Assembly (NCBI GenBank): GCA_013397075.1
Contig: VWZS01008191.1
Location: forward strand, 233,555 to 297,554
Direction of reading: 5' to 3'
DNA: 64,000 nucleotides
Origin: Rhabdornis inornatus
Lineage: Eukaryota > Chordata > Aves > Passeriformes > Rhabdornithidae
Below, piece by piece: positions 23,901-33,348 of this stretch. Position numbers and translations under genes: made by a program. Every line of letters begins with the position of its first letter. The stretch's first letter is position 1. The notes below the pieces were generated by a model. That model saw only the letters and a list, made by a program, of their open reading frames with translations, made no database searches and had not been told where the DNA came from.

Positions 23901-25841
23901 TGAAGGGAAGTAGATAATGATGCTAAGGGGCTGGAAACAACCCAGTTGTGTTTTAAAATTATTCAGGCTTTTCATTTTCTCTGCTTTTTTCCTGTTTTAT
24001 CCAAATTCCAAATTATCAAAGAATAATCCCAGAGGAGGGATAGGTAGGTAACAGCAGGTTTTCCTCAGCCCTGTAAAGCACAGCCTCAAGATCAAAAGCA
24101 TTTTTTAGTTATACAATGCAGCCTTTTCTTCTTATTTGTTTTTGTCAGAGTTCAGTACTCTCCAATCAAGTTCTTTCAGATAATTCCACATGAGGAGGAT
24201 TTAGTGTTTTAATACCAAATGTACTTTTTTGAAGATATTTGATATTATGAGGGATATGAATTGTGAAAAGGGATACAGAAATGTGCCAACATGACAACAC
24301 AAGCACAAACCAGAAATTTCAGTGTTCAGTAGGAGCATGACACAGGTGCTAGCCTGGCTGTTCACTGTCATGGTGCTGTATTCCCAGTTATAAGGACTGC
24401 AGCCAGCTCCAGCCTGTTGTTTTCTTCATTTAGCAGTTTTTTTGATTTTTATCATTTATTTGGGGCTGAACCACACAAATCCTTCCCTCATGTTACCTGG
24501 CTCCAGGTAGGTAGTGCTGGCTATTGATTATTTTAGAGAAAGCCATTTATTTACATTTGCTAAAATGGTTCAGCCTTCTGTCTACAGCAGAGAGCACCCT
24601 GCAGCCCCTCAGTGCTGGGGCAAATTCAGTGTTCTCTGCAATAGCTGTGCTCACTTCCTGCACTCCTTTCTGAGCTCCCTGGACACTTCTCTGGTCCTCC
24701 TTTCACTGTAGGGATTCACTGGTCACAAGTTTTGCTTCTTCAGTCCCAGTTGTAAATTTGAATTATATTTTCTCTATAACCCTGAAAAAAGTTTCTGAAT
24801 TTTTTTTGAATGAGCAGAGCTGCATGTTTTGGGTAGACCTTTATTGAAAGCATTCCTGAGTTAGAACCTTGGTTTGAAGTACACCTTGAAGTACATTTAA
24901 CCTACATTTTGTTGATGCTGAGGATCAAAGTGCTTTACAAAAGTTGTTTCAATGAGTGCCATATGTAAGATTTGTCCCAGACGTTCAGGAAGCAACAGCT
25001 GTCATAATCTGAAACAGAATTACAAGATTAACATCAAATTAATCCTTTTCAGCTGTTTGTCACCAATTGTTTTTTGTCACTTCAATCTTTTGGTTTCATT
25101 GTTTTCCTCCCTACATATGTAGGCACATATTTAGCCCTGAAATGCAAACTCATCATGTTTTCACTTTGCTGGAAGGAAACAAAAATAAATCTGTCATGTG
25201 TTTATGATATGTTATGGATGTAATATAGAATTTAGGAGCTTAAATATTTATTTAAGAGATTAAGTATATTATTTGAGAGAATATTTATTCAGTGTTTCTT
25301 GATACTGACTCAGTGTGCTGCCAAAACTGATTTGCTGTTTTACTAAAACTCCATTCTGTGTTTGAATCCACAGCCCAGCCAAGCCTCCCCTCGCCTGTGA
25401 GTGACAGAGAGGAGCTCCCTGCAGCCCTGTCCAAGCTGCCCCTGGAATCTCAGGTGGAGGAGCTGAGCATGAGGTATGTTCTCCCTTTCTCCATGCTGGG
25501 ATTACCCTTTCTTAGCTCAGGGAGAGGAGCAGGTGCTCAGTCTGCTCTTTCTCAGGGCTCCCATAAAATCACTGCAGTTCCTGGGCTTCAGTGTTTCTTC
25601 CCCAGCACAGAGGTGACTGTTCTAAACTTGCTTTGAAGCTCCCCAGCTCACTGGGAAGTTTTTTCCTTTTGTTTCCTTGCAGGCCTGGGATCCAGCTGGA
25701 TGAGAACAAAGTCTGAAGGCTGCTCTGGAGGTGGCTGTGAGAAAGAGAGAGGAAGATTTTAAGCTGTATCAAATGATAGTGGAGCAAGTGAAGGATAGGT
25801 TTTCACAGGCCATTCAGTGGCACACACAAGGGAAGAGTTAA
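2782..25841 (+). CDS. CCDC13: CCDC13, coiled-coil domain-containing protein 13 (15 coding exons, frameshifted last exon)
   Basis: CCDC13 is known as a centriolar-satellite protein needed for primary cilium formation and genome stability. Exons: 2782-2996, 6337-6485, 8425-8567, 10848-10937, 11168-11284, 12123-12227, 13409-13573, 14113-14289, 15691-15894, 16718-16812, 18821-18904, 19683-19811, 22085-22239, 25374-25473, 25683-. Every junction keeps the reading frame. The product is rich in E, K, Q, L and R heptads (long coiled coils, about residues 10-455 and 520-600), split by a low-complexity Ser/Gly/Pro linker at about 456-515. Recognisable conserved stretches include KIVELAKKNRE, GRAQQIL, DPRKLSVQEKNLL, KGKHDDELIDALL and AAEVDRNNLLEMVTVLQKR. 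As read, the frame stops at TGA 25714-25716 (653 aa). A +1 shift recovers the conserved 42-residue C-terminus to TAA 25839-25841 (about 695 aa; human about 715). I see no CR1 or LTR insertion in its introns, only small tandem repeats and a 10-N gap. Confidence 0.93.
6337..6485 (+). CDS. CCDC13: CCDC13 coding exon 2 (residues 72-121)
   Basis: The acceptor is tttttctcag and the donor gtaaac. It encodes a coiled coil beginning SLLEAENEQLHNQLREV and continuing DENCRLYKLVSEKDFEIK, matching the human NQLRETVDENGRLYKL region. Entry has 2 nt carried and exit 1 nt carried. Confidence 0.93.
8425..8567 (+). CDS. CCDC13: CCDC13 coding exon 3 (residues 122-169)
   Basis: The acceptor is ttctttgcag and the donor gtgagg. 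It encodes GLAGDVAATKIVELAKKN and a helix ending KELERE, nearly identical to the human GVAGDVVATKIVELSKKN stretch. Confidence 0.94.
9301..9355. promoter_or_regulatory. Paired AP-1-like sites in an inverted repeat (candidate enhancer)
   Basis: In CCDC13 intron 3, TGACTCA (9311-9317) and TGAGTCA (9342-9348) are two consensus AP-1 heptamers 31 bp apart. Their outer flanks are also inverted copies (AGATGCA on the left, TGCATCT on the right), differing only by a TTT insertion in the left arm. Function is inferred from motif alone. Confidence 0.3.
10848..10937 (+). CDS. CCDC13: CCDC13 coding exon 4 (residues 170-199)
   Basis: Exactly 30 codons between acceptor tttttcag and donor gtagga. It encodes LQAATGKIHSLGGDAAGIKE and on to LEGNL, a less conserved linker between two coiled-coil segments. 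Confidence 0.88.
11168..11284 (+). CDS. CCDC13: CCDC13 coding exon 5 (residues 200-238)
   Basis: 39 codons, acceptor cttctcaaag, donor gtacca. It encodes SPEVKALQEKLSTANIKV and a helix ending QELKLTQK, matching the human TPEVKALQDRL region. Confidence 0.93.
12123..12227 (+). CDS. CCDC13: CCDC13 coding exon 6 (residues 239-273)
   Basis: 35 codons, acceptor ttttcccag, donor gtgagt. It encodes VLAKEVGEDVNIQTLL, then SWRGRAQQILLLQ, one of the best-conserved parts of the family. Confidence 0.94.
13409..13573 (+). CDS. CCDC13: CCDC13 coding exon 7 (residues 274-328)
   Basis: 55 codons, acceptor tgccatag, donor gtaaaa. It encodes VQELEHKL, then DPRKLSVQEKNLLKIRKLEK, matching human DPRKLSAQEKNLLRIRSLE. 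Confidence 0.94.
14113..14289 (+). CDS. CCDC13: CCDC13 coding exon 8 (residues 329-387)
   Basis: 59 codons, acceptor catcactgcag, donor gtacag. It encodes a Lys-rich coiled coil ending TLLEKGKHDDELIDALL, essentially invariant with human. Confidence 0.94.
15691..15894 (+). CDS. CCDC13: CCDC13 coding exon 9 (residues 388-455)
   Basis: 68 codons, acceptor ctcttttaccag, donor gtaaga. It encodes SQQKQMQEILKVL and ends with LINQLRELVADREAKIQMLV, equivalent to human LVAQLQAMVAEREAKV. It closes the first long coiled-coil block. Confidence 0.92.
16718..16812 (+). CDS. CCDC13: CCDC13 coding exon 10, low-complexity linker (residues 456-486)
   Basis: Inferred mainly from phase. Exon 9 ends in phase 0 and exon 11 needs two carried bases; this 95-nt open segment between catccatag and the strong donor gtaaga supplies exactly that. 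It encodes a Ser/Gly/Pro/Ala-rich piece ending SPEGSASSKAGGTESA, similar in composition to the human linker. The acceptor has a weak pyrimidine tract. A nested acceptor at 16760 (gcactcag) gives the wrong phase. Confidence 0.62.
17818..17827. other. Assembly gap (10 N)
   Basis: Ten Ns just after a poly-T run at about 17788-17808, within CCDC13 intron 10. The bases on both sides of the Ns read CACATG, so the contig ends may overlap rather than being separated by missing sequence. Confidence 0.95.
18374..18450. repeat. 30-bp tandem repeat, about 2.6 copies
   Basis: Two identical 30-bp units (18374-18403 and 18404-18433), each starting aatggggcgtcccaagc, are followed by a partial third copy with one C-to-T change (18434-18450). 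It lies in CCDC13 intron 10. Perfect identity suggests recent expansion. The unit contains CpG sites, unlike the surrounding intron. Confidence 0.88.
18821..18904 (+). CDS. CCDC13: CCDC13 coding exon 11 (residues 487-515)
   Basis: A strong acceptor ttttcctccccccag and an 84-nt open frame. It encodes TVSTMGHVLVESAATEPFLL, matching human SVTSLGHTLVESALTRPSLP. The donor (AAG|gtggat) is sub-optimal but gives the correct two-base carry into exon 12. Confidence 0.82.
19683..19811 (+). CDS. CCDC13: CCDC13 coding exon 12 (residues 515-557)
   Basis: The acceptor is ctttcctcag and the donor gtacag. It encodes ALCQAAEVDRNNLLEMVTVL and then QKR, matching human ALWQAAEVERDRLTEFVTVLQKR. It restarts the coiled coil after the linker. 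Confidence 0.92.
22085..22239 (+). CDS. CCDC13: CCDC13 coding exon 13 (residues 558-609)
   Basis: The acceptor tttctttgcctgtcag follows a poly-T tract; the donor is gtgagg. It encodes EQKLEEERQRSDFLEQQLEK, then LQVDPGSSTSAQKPALRKRK. The frame stays open past the donor to a stop at 22410-22412, so intron retention would add an alternative tail. Confidence 0.91.
25374..25473 (+). CDS. CCDC13: CCDC13 coding exon 14 (residues 610-642)
   Basis: The acceptor is gaatccacag and the donor gtatgt. It encodes QPSLPSPVSDREELPAALSK and then LPLESQVEELSMR, matching human VPVESQMEELTTR. One base is carried in, two out. Confidence 0.9.
25683..25841 (+). CDS. CCDC13: CCDC13 last exon with 1-base frameshift
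   Basis: The acceptor is tttccttgcag. The exon begins in frame with IQLDENKV and meets TGA at 25714-25716. Starting at 25713 in the next frame, 42 codons run open to TAA 25839-25841 and match the human C-terminus (LKAAL, EEDFKLYQ, EQVK). The expected AAA-GTN-CTG-AAG lacks one base after GT. This is either an assembly or read error or a real truncating allele. Confidence 0.82.
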
Positions 25842-27315
25842 GCCAGATATTCCCCATCCTTTGGGCTGCAGAGCAGGGAGAGAGCCCAGGCACCAGTGTC
25901 ATTTTATAGCCTCAGATCGTGTCATTTCTTTAGCATTTACAGGAGAGGATGAGAAACAGAGATGAAACACAAAAAGTGAAGGTTTTATGTGTCAGCAGCT
26001 TCTGTCTGTGAGGGTTGGCAAGCAGGGCTGATTGGTGCAGTTTGGGAAGCTGCAATTATGCAGGGAGATTTTGGGCAAAACCTTCCAGGTTTCAGCACAG
26101 TGTTCCCTGAGAGGGCTCGATATTCAATCTGCTGCTGCTTTTATCAGCTCAGGAAGGAATTTGCCGTACAAAAGTTAGGCCAGCCCCCTTCCTTAGAGCA
26201 AAACAAGCTCTGTTTTTATCCCCACACTGCTACCTGCCTGTCTCAGGCTTTCTGTAGCACTTCAATGCTGAGGGACAGGATTAGCCTGGCCTGGAACTAT
26301 CTGCAAATCAGATCCTCCATCATTCTCTCATCATTCAGATCCTCCTCCTCTCATCATTCCACCCTCTTTCTTTGCTTGAACATACTGGCAGCAGTTTTCT
26401 GAAACTCCAGTGAGTTTCCACCAAAAAGCTGTGCAGATTACCCCTGCAATGAGTCAGCCTACCTTAAATTCAGCCCATTCTGTGCAAAATTTGCCATCCA
26501 GATTATGAATTCCCTGTTTCTAGGACTCTGCATTCATCCGTCAGGCAGATCTTGTTCTCTCTGGGAAGAAATGCTACAAAATGCAGGCAGGTCTTCACTG
26601 CAGCAGTGCTGGGACTTTTGGAGCTGCTGCAAACCCCGCCAGCCCTGTCCTTCTCTCCTGCAGCACAGTGAGGACACAGAGTGCAAGTTAATCAGGCATT
26701 GCCATGCAGCCTGCCAGTGCAGAGCAGCCTTGGGGATTCCAGGCAAATGGAGAGCCAGGCATTTCTGTACAGTGCTGCTTTGTTTCTCACTTGAAAGTCT
26801 TGAAAGCTTTTTCTGCTTTGCTTTGTCAGCCTCTTTTTGTGAGCCTGAAGTTTGTCAGGCTTTAACCCCAGCCAGCATCATCACTGCAAAGTGGATTTGT
26901 GGGCATGAAAACCACTGCTCCCTTCCCCAGCATGGGAATTTCATCCTGGCTCCCCTGTGCAGAGTGGAAAAAAGCAGAGCAGGAGTCACTCCAGATGTGT
27001 TGTCCCTGTCTTTTTACCTGCTTAGGTTCAGAAATGTCTCTCTTCAAGAAATGTCTCTTTCCAAACAGTTCCTGGAGTCCCTGATGGAGGAAGTCAGGGA
27101 GCTGGGGATAACCTCAGCACCTGGGAGTTAACAAGGAATTAACTCTCCCTGTGCTCATGAGGCTGCTCTACTCCCCCAGCACTGCCCTAGAGCTCAGCCA
27201 AGCTCTCAGGGACCTCTCTCACAAAAAGCAGGACCATTCATTGCAATATTTTTCCTGCCAGTAGCATCAGAGTTTTTCCTCTTGCAACCCTCGATCATCT
27301 CTGGACAACTTGAGG

Positions 27316-27321
27316 AATAAA
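27316..27321 (+). terminator. Candidate CCDC13 poly(A) signal
   Basis: This AATAAA is the first canonical hexamer I find after the CCDC13 stop region, which would give a 3'UTR of about 1.5 kb. Nothing else in the sequence confirms it. Confidence 0.3.
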
Positions 27322-29791
27322 TCCTGGGTTGAGAGTGAGCCACAGCTTTGGTTTCTGTTCAGGTCCATCCTGATGTCTCTGTAGAGGGGAGGGATCCTCT
27401 GTTAGGGATTTTAAGGACCTGCAGGAGTGAGCAGATCCCTTAGAAAAGCTGCCTGAGTAGGAGCAGGACTGTGGGGACTGTGCTGTGCAGTGGCTGCTAA
27501 ATTCAGGCTGTAACTTGGAGCTGCAGGTTCTGATTTCACTTACACAGGAGTGTGAATCAATGATACTTTCCAGGAGCAGAGCAGAGACATCTGCTGCCCT
27601 TCCTTGTGCCCTGTCCCAGGGAAGCTGTGAATAAAACCTCTCTCCAGGAAAAGGACTCTGAAGCACAGGGAAGAAAAGAAACTGGGATGTCACAGAACAC
27701 ACATGGCTCTCCTGAAAACTTCTTCTCAAGGGCTGCAACACTCATTTCTTTAACCTTGTGCTTGTTTGGGGCAGCACAGGAGCATTTTCTCCCTTTTTCT
27801 GGACCACTGGATGCCTTATCAAAGAAAGAATCCAACCAGTATAAACCAGTTTATTTAGGCAGCCTGTACCTGTAAGCAGCTGCTTCTCATGGAGATGTGC
27901 AATCTGTCTCCTGTCACAGAGTGGGGGGGACAGAATGTCCAGGGCTTCTCAGTATTTTTAAACGCACTCCCCCTGCACTTCCACAAAGTGACCTAGCTTG
28001 AATTCTTCCCGTGCTGGCTCTTGCTGGTTCCCAGTTTTCAAGGGATTAAACCAATTTTCTTGCAGCATTTTGCTAAATACGGGAAACCCTGGGAGACTTT
28101 GAGAGCAGCAGCCCCCTGTACCCCAACCCATCACTCAGAGAACAAAATCAATGACAATATTTTTCTCTCTGCCTGAAAAATCCCCACACTAGAGATCCCC
28201 AGCCCCAGGATCTCTCCAGCACACTTGTGCTGCTTGAGCTGCAACATTTCTTTCAGAGATACAGCTGATATGAAATCACCACAACCCCCTGCTTCCCTTG
28301 GAATTTTCAGTGGGGTTTTTTTTCCCTCATGGATAAACACCAGCCTGTTAAAATCCTGTGTTTCAATTCTAATTTGAATTTCTCTGGCTCCACTGTGCAG
28401 CCAGCCATTGTTTTGCCTCTCTCAGATAAAAGCACTGTGAGTCCCCAGCATTTCCTCACTGGGACAACCCTCATCCAGTGAGAAGTCGTGTTCCAGGCAG
28501 CTTTTTGATAAGCTCTGAGTTTTTTCAGTCTCTCACTGCAGCTGATGGTGGTGACAGGCTAAAGGTGACAACATTGGCACAGGCTGGTGGGTACAGTTAA
28601 GGTTAATTTTGCTGCCAGTATTTAGTTATGGGCACTCCTTGTTAGGATGTGGCCAGTTCTTAACTCCAAATATGAGTTCTCCAAAAACTAAGGCTGAGCC
28701 AAAATTTGTCTCGTGCCCTGGAGCTGGGCAGAACTCTTTCATGGAGCAGCCATAAAGTGCCTGATGGATGCATCCCATTTTAAAGTACAGCTGAACTGCT
28801 GAGAATAAATGATCTTTGATGAATTGTTCTTTCCTTTGGGCCTGCTGCCAGGAGTTTACCTGCAAAGAGTTTTCTAAAGTGGCTGTAACATGAATTGAGT
28901 TGCTTTAGGGTGGTTAAACCTACAGGTTAAACCTGTATTGACACAGGAGAGTTCCCCTGCCCTGGGATCTGCTTGGACAAGGGGCACAGGATCAGCTGGG
29001 GAGTCAAAGCCCATCCCACAGGAATTTAGAGCCAGGATTGGAGCTGTGGAGCCCTGAGGCTCTAAAGCAGGAGACGGACAGGAAGAAGAGACAGATTTAA
29101 ATTCTTTACATGGAAGAAGTGGGGAAAGAGCTGGTGGCAAAGGGGAACTGAGTTGGAAATTGCTTTGCTGACCCCCCCAGCAGCCCCAGCCAGCAGCTGC
29201 TACTGCCCTGCAAGGCACAGTGCAGGACAAAAGGGAAGAGGTTCAGCTTTAAATGGAAAAACACTCTGGCAGAGCCCCTGTGCTCTAAATTAAGCCACGA
29301 CAGAGCCAAAGAGGGTATTGGGTTTCTCATTTTTCCCTTCATCCTCTCCCCTCCAGGCCCAGCTCCTGAGCTGGCTGCTCCCATGGGACAGGGTGGCCTC
29401 ACTCAACAAATGCCACTTAAATCCCTGGGAGTCTCCACTTACAGCTCCAAAACCATCCCAGGCAGGGGCTGAATCCTGGGCATAGAGCAGCTCTTTGGCC
29501 AGGGAGAAGAGGGATCTGTGGGATGCAGTGTGGCAGCAAGGAATAGAGGGGTTACTCCAGTCTGTCACTGACCTAACTGGGGCATTTTTTGGGAATGGGA
29601 GGGGATTGTGAGGAGAGGAGCTGGAGACACTGGGGTTTGACCTGATGCCGGGTGGGGGGAGGTGGTGGGAGCCTCCTTCAGAGCCTTTCCCTGGGGTTTG
29701 GCTGGAGGTTTGGGATCATTGATGGGGTCAGTGGGTACCATGGGGGATGGGCAGAGCCATTCTGAGGGTGCTGAGAGGGGTCCTGGAGGTG

Positions 29792-29852
29792 ATGATGGAT
29801 GGATGATGGATGGATGGATGGATGGATGCATGGATACATGGATGGTTCCTGG
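29792..29852. repeat. (ATGG)n microsatellite
   Basis: A run of gatgatggatgg and gatggatggatgg units with a few interruptions (gatgcatggatacatgg). Likely length-polymorphic. Confidence 0.85.
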
Positions 29853-29962
29853 CTGGACATATCCCTCCCTCCTGAGCCATCCTGGTGGGATTGGCATGCT
29901 CCCAGTGATGTTTGCATGAGGAACCCAATGGGACAACCTCAGGCAGTAAAAACAATCCATGA

Positions 29963-30282
29963 CCTATGAGAACAGAAGAGGGACTCTGGACAAGGACATG
30001 GAGTGTAGGAAAAGGAGGAATGGCTTTAAACTGACAGAAGAGAGTAGGTTTAGAAGGGATATTGGGAAGGAATTCCTGGCTGGGAGGGAGGTGAAGCCCT
30101 GGCTCAGGGTGCCCAAAGAAGCTGTGGCTGTCCCTGGATCCCTGGAAGTGTCCAAGGCCAGGCTGGACAGAGCTTGGAGCAGCCTGGAACAGTGGAAGGT
30201 GTCCCTGCCCATGGCAGGGGGTGGAATTCAGAGGAACTTTAATGTCTCCCCCAACCCAAACCATTCTAGGATTCTATGATTA
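29963..30282 (+). mobile_element. CR1 LINE 3' fragment
   Basis: Shows the avian CR1 3' landmarks in order: ggctttaaactgacagaaga, gatattgggaaggaattcct, gtgaagccctggctcagg, tccctggatccctggaagtg, gtgtccctgcccatggcagg, and the terminal attctaggattctatgat. Confidence 0.88.
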
Positions 30283-31880
30283 AAACCTTCTGTGTTTCCC
30301 ATTCAAATTTCTGCTCCAGCAGCAGGAGCACAGCAGCCAGGGAGTTTGTTTGGTGTCCCCATTAACATTCCCAGTTTGTCCCAGGCTTCCCTGAGACAGA
30401 GCCAAGTACCTTTCCTTGAACCCCACCACCTTTCTCAGGCACTAAAGAGGGACCTGGCCTCAAATCCTGAGCCACAACTTCCAGCTAGCCCTCAAATATT
30501 GGAAAAAATATCACTTGAAGCAGCTCAAAGTCATAAACACTGGGGCAATAAAACACAGACATGTCCCAAGTGCTGAGGAAGACACCCCAGTCACACTAAA
30601 AATAAATCATATCATATTAGAAGTTATTATATATTAGATATAATAAATCTATTATATTAGAAATCAGGAGCAAGGGAGGTTAATTTTTTATCATATCTAT
30701 AAATTAAAGCTAAATTATTTTTATCACCACAGCTCCCAGAGCCTCATGAAAAACCACTGCCTGGGCCCTTCACCTGTGTTGCACTTCAAATTCAGCAGGA
30801 TCACGGATTTCTCAGGATTAAAAAAACATGAAGAAGGTGAAAATCTGCCATCTGTCTGAAACTGCCCAGGAGGAGCAGCATGATGGGGCTATGGCAAAAA
30901 AAAAAAATAAAAAAAAAATAAAGATTTGAGGGCTGCTTTTCCTCGTTGCCTCCCTGCACCTCCCCACCGAGCTGATGTCCATCCATGTCCTGATTCCACC
31001 ATTCCCTCCTGTTGAGGCTCCTTGATGTAAAACCTCTGCCTTGCCACAGGCACCGGGAGAGCGAGGAATTGTCAGGAATTGTGTCCCGTGCTTATCTGCA
31101 CCGATCTGTTAATTACCTCTCTTCCAAACACCCAGTCAATTATAGCGAGCCGAGTCCCCGGGCAGGGATGGAGCTGCAGCAGCAGGATCCGGGCTGGAGC
31201 TCCGGGACATCCGAGGGGCTGAATCCTGCCCAGATTAAAGCTGGAAGTGTCGCCACACAGCCCTGGCCAGGGAGAGCCTCTCTCTGTGCGCGCTAGGTGA
31301 AAAACGATGCTAAAAAGCCTTTTTGTTTGCAGCCAGTGCGACGGCAGAGCTGGGCTGACCCTCCCTGCAGAGCCCAGAACACAGCATCTCACCCCAAAAC
31401 AAACCAACCACGGAGGGATTTATAAAACCCAGGGTTCTCTGCCTTGTTGCTCCATGCTGACCTCTCAGAGATGCTCAGGGAGTTTATTAATTTGAGGCTT
31501 TTAACAGGAACTATTCCAGAGAAGAGTTACTTTGGAATTTGCATAATTACAGATATTCAACATAACATGTTCGCTGCAACAGTTTTCAGACCACAGATGT
31601 GTCCCTTGCAGACATGATTCCACAACCAAATATTTATTTATTTATATCTATACCTATTTATTTATTTATTTGTTTAGGTGAGCTGTGCCCAGATCTCACA
31701 GATGTGCTGACAGATGTGGGTACCAGGCATAGGCCTGACCCTGAGGCTGTGATGACTTTTCCTCTTGGCTGAGCTGTGTTTGGCCACCCTGAGTAACAGA
31801 GGCCACAACTCAACCCTGCCCCTTCTTATCCCCTGCTGGGGATGCTGGAATCAGCGAGGGAGACTCCAAATGTGTTTTGT
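30283..31880. other. Intergenic spacer
   Basis: No gene found. It holds an AT-rich stretch (30595-30720), an A-rich run (30895-30925) and a (TTTA)n-type tract at about 31628-31680. No recognisable exon. Confidence 0.5.
31628..31680. repeat. (TTTA)n-type microsatellite
   Basis: tatttatttatttatatc followed by ctatttatttatttatttg; an imperfect tetranucleotide run. Confidence 0.8.
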
Positions 31881-31882
31881 AG

Positions 31883-32150
31883 AGATCCCAGGATCATTAA
31901 GGTTGGAAAAGAACTCTGAGATCATCCAGAATCCAAGTGCTAACCCAGCACAGCCAAACCCAGCACTAAACCATGTCCCCGGAGTGCCACATCTACAATT
32001 TTTTGAACACTTCAGGGATGGTGATTCCACCACCTCCCTGCACAGCCTATTCCAGTGCCTGACAACACTTTCAGTGAAGGGAATTTCAATAACATTCAAT
32101 TTAAATCTCCTCTGGCACAATCTTGAGGCCGTTTCCTCTTGTCCAGACAC
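31883..32150 (-). mobile_element. CR1 LINE 3' fragment (antisense)
   Basis: Reverse-complement CR1 landmarks: gatcattaaggttggaaaag, gatcatccagaatccaagtg, aaaccatgtccccggagtgcc, cagggatggtgattccacca, gtttcctcttgtcc. The 3' end of the element is at the left. Confidence 0.88.
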
Positions 32151-32743
32151 TTCTTACCTGGGAGCAGGAGATGCTGCAGCCTCCGAGCCTCACTTAGATT
32201 TAAACTCAGCCCAAGCTGAGTAGGAATGACACTTCCTTTTGGCTCCGTGCCTCAGTTTCCCCATCCCCACGCAATGATATCTGCCTTTGGAACAAGGTGA
32301 TGGGGGCAACCCCCTCTTTTCTCAGGGCTAAAAGTGGGGACCCAAACCGCCCCCCCGGGAGGGATCCTGCCTGGGGCTGCCGTGCCCCGGGGCTCCCAGG
32401 GCCGGCTCCCCTGGCTCGGGATGAGCTTTGGCAGCCAGCACAGGTCCTCTTAGCAGCTGCCGTGACAGACAGCTCCCGAGCCACCCCCCTCTGCAGTGCT
32501 GCTCTAAAATAAAAATACCTCCCGCCTGCTCCGCTCCACTCCCAGCCAAACTTCCTCCAGGGGCAAGGTGGGGGACGGCAGCCCAAAAATACCCCCGCCC
32601 CCCCTCCCCAAGCCGGGCTGAGAGATGCTGTAGGGCAAATCAGCGGCCCCCAAACCCTCGGGAGTTGCCCCCTGTCCCTTTTCCCCCTCCTGTCCCCATC
32701 GCGGTGCCGGACGCTGGATCCCCGACCCCCCCCCCCCCCCCCC

Positions 32744-32744
32744 N
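32744..32744. other. Single N in poly-C run
   Basis: One unresolved base within about 22 C's. The length of the homopolymer is probably unreliable. Confidence 0.95.
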
Positions 32745-33104
32745 CCCCGCGGCCCCAGGGCTCAAGGTCAGTAGCGGGGAGCGATGCGGGCTTCGGGGGA
32801 CACGCTGAGGGTGGTGACACGCTGGTCCCGCACCTCCGGGGCATTCTGTCACCTCTGCCTGTCCCCAGCGCTGGGCTGGGGTCCGGGGAGGGGAGCGGGG
32901 GGATGAGGATGGTGAGGATGCTGCTGCCACTCGGAGCTGCGGGGGGCTCTGCTGGGACCCCCCGAGCCTCGCTGGGCAGCCCGGGAGAGATCAGGAGTTT
33001 AAATTGAATTGTCCCAGGGGTCCCCGCCAGCCCCCTCGCCCCCGCAGGGTTGGTCACCGCCTGCCGCCGGCTCCTGTGCGGGGTGGCCTCGCCCGCTCCC
33101 TCGT

Positions 33105-33150
33105 CAAAAAAAAAAAAAAAAAAAAAAGAAAAAAAAAGAAAATCAAGAAA
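33105..33150. repeat. A-rich low-complexity tract
   Basis: More than 20 A's followed by aaaaaaagaaaatcaag, within the CpG-rich block. It looks like a homopolymer expansion or a remnant retroposon tail. Confidence 0.75.
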
Positions 33151-33281
33151 AGCTTTGGAAAGGAGGAAGTAAAGCTTTTTAAAGGCACCTCCGTGCGCGC
33201 CCTCCCGCCGCAGGGGCACCGCAGCGCGGTGGCAGCGCCCGCCCGCAGCGGCCCCGCACCGGGACTGACCGCGGGGCGACC

Positions 33282-33348
33282 CCCGAAATTCCCCCGAGAT
33301 GAACCCGAAATTCACCGCGGGATGAGCCCGAAATTCCCCCCGAGAATG
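33282..33348. repeat. Three-copy imperfect 22-23-bp CpG repeat
   Basis: CCCGAAATT recurs at 33282, 33304 and 33327, each followed by a C/G-rich spacer and GAGAT, GGGATGA or GAGAATG. A short local tandem duplication inside the CpG-rich block. Confidence 0.75.

Larger units (their letters stand above)
25842..29962. other. CCDC13 3'UTR and intergenic spacer
   Basis: I recognise no gene. Short open frames here have no splice structure or familiar motif. The first part is presumably CCDC13 3'UTR; the rest is unremarkable mid-GC DNA with a (ATGG)n tract near its right end. Confidence 0.5.

Noticed and set aside
25714..25716. TGA in CCDC13 as a selenocysteine codon
   Set aside because: Sequence after the TGA in the same frame is not CCDC13-like, whereas the shifted frame is, so a base loss explains it better; CCDC13 is not a known selenoprotein.
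26505..27131. Plus-strand open frame of 208 codons after CCDC13
   Set aside because: Cys/Ser/Phe-rich translation without recognisable domain, no supporting splice structure; likely chance in the 3' flank.
29728..30264. Minus-strand open frame of 178 codons
   Set aside because: It is the antisense of a CR1 3' end plus the ATGG microsatellite.
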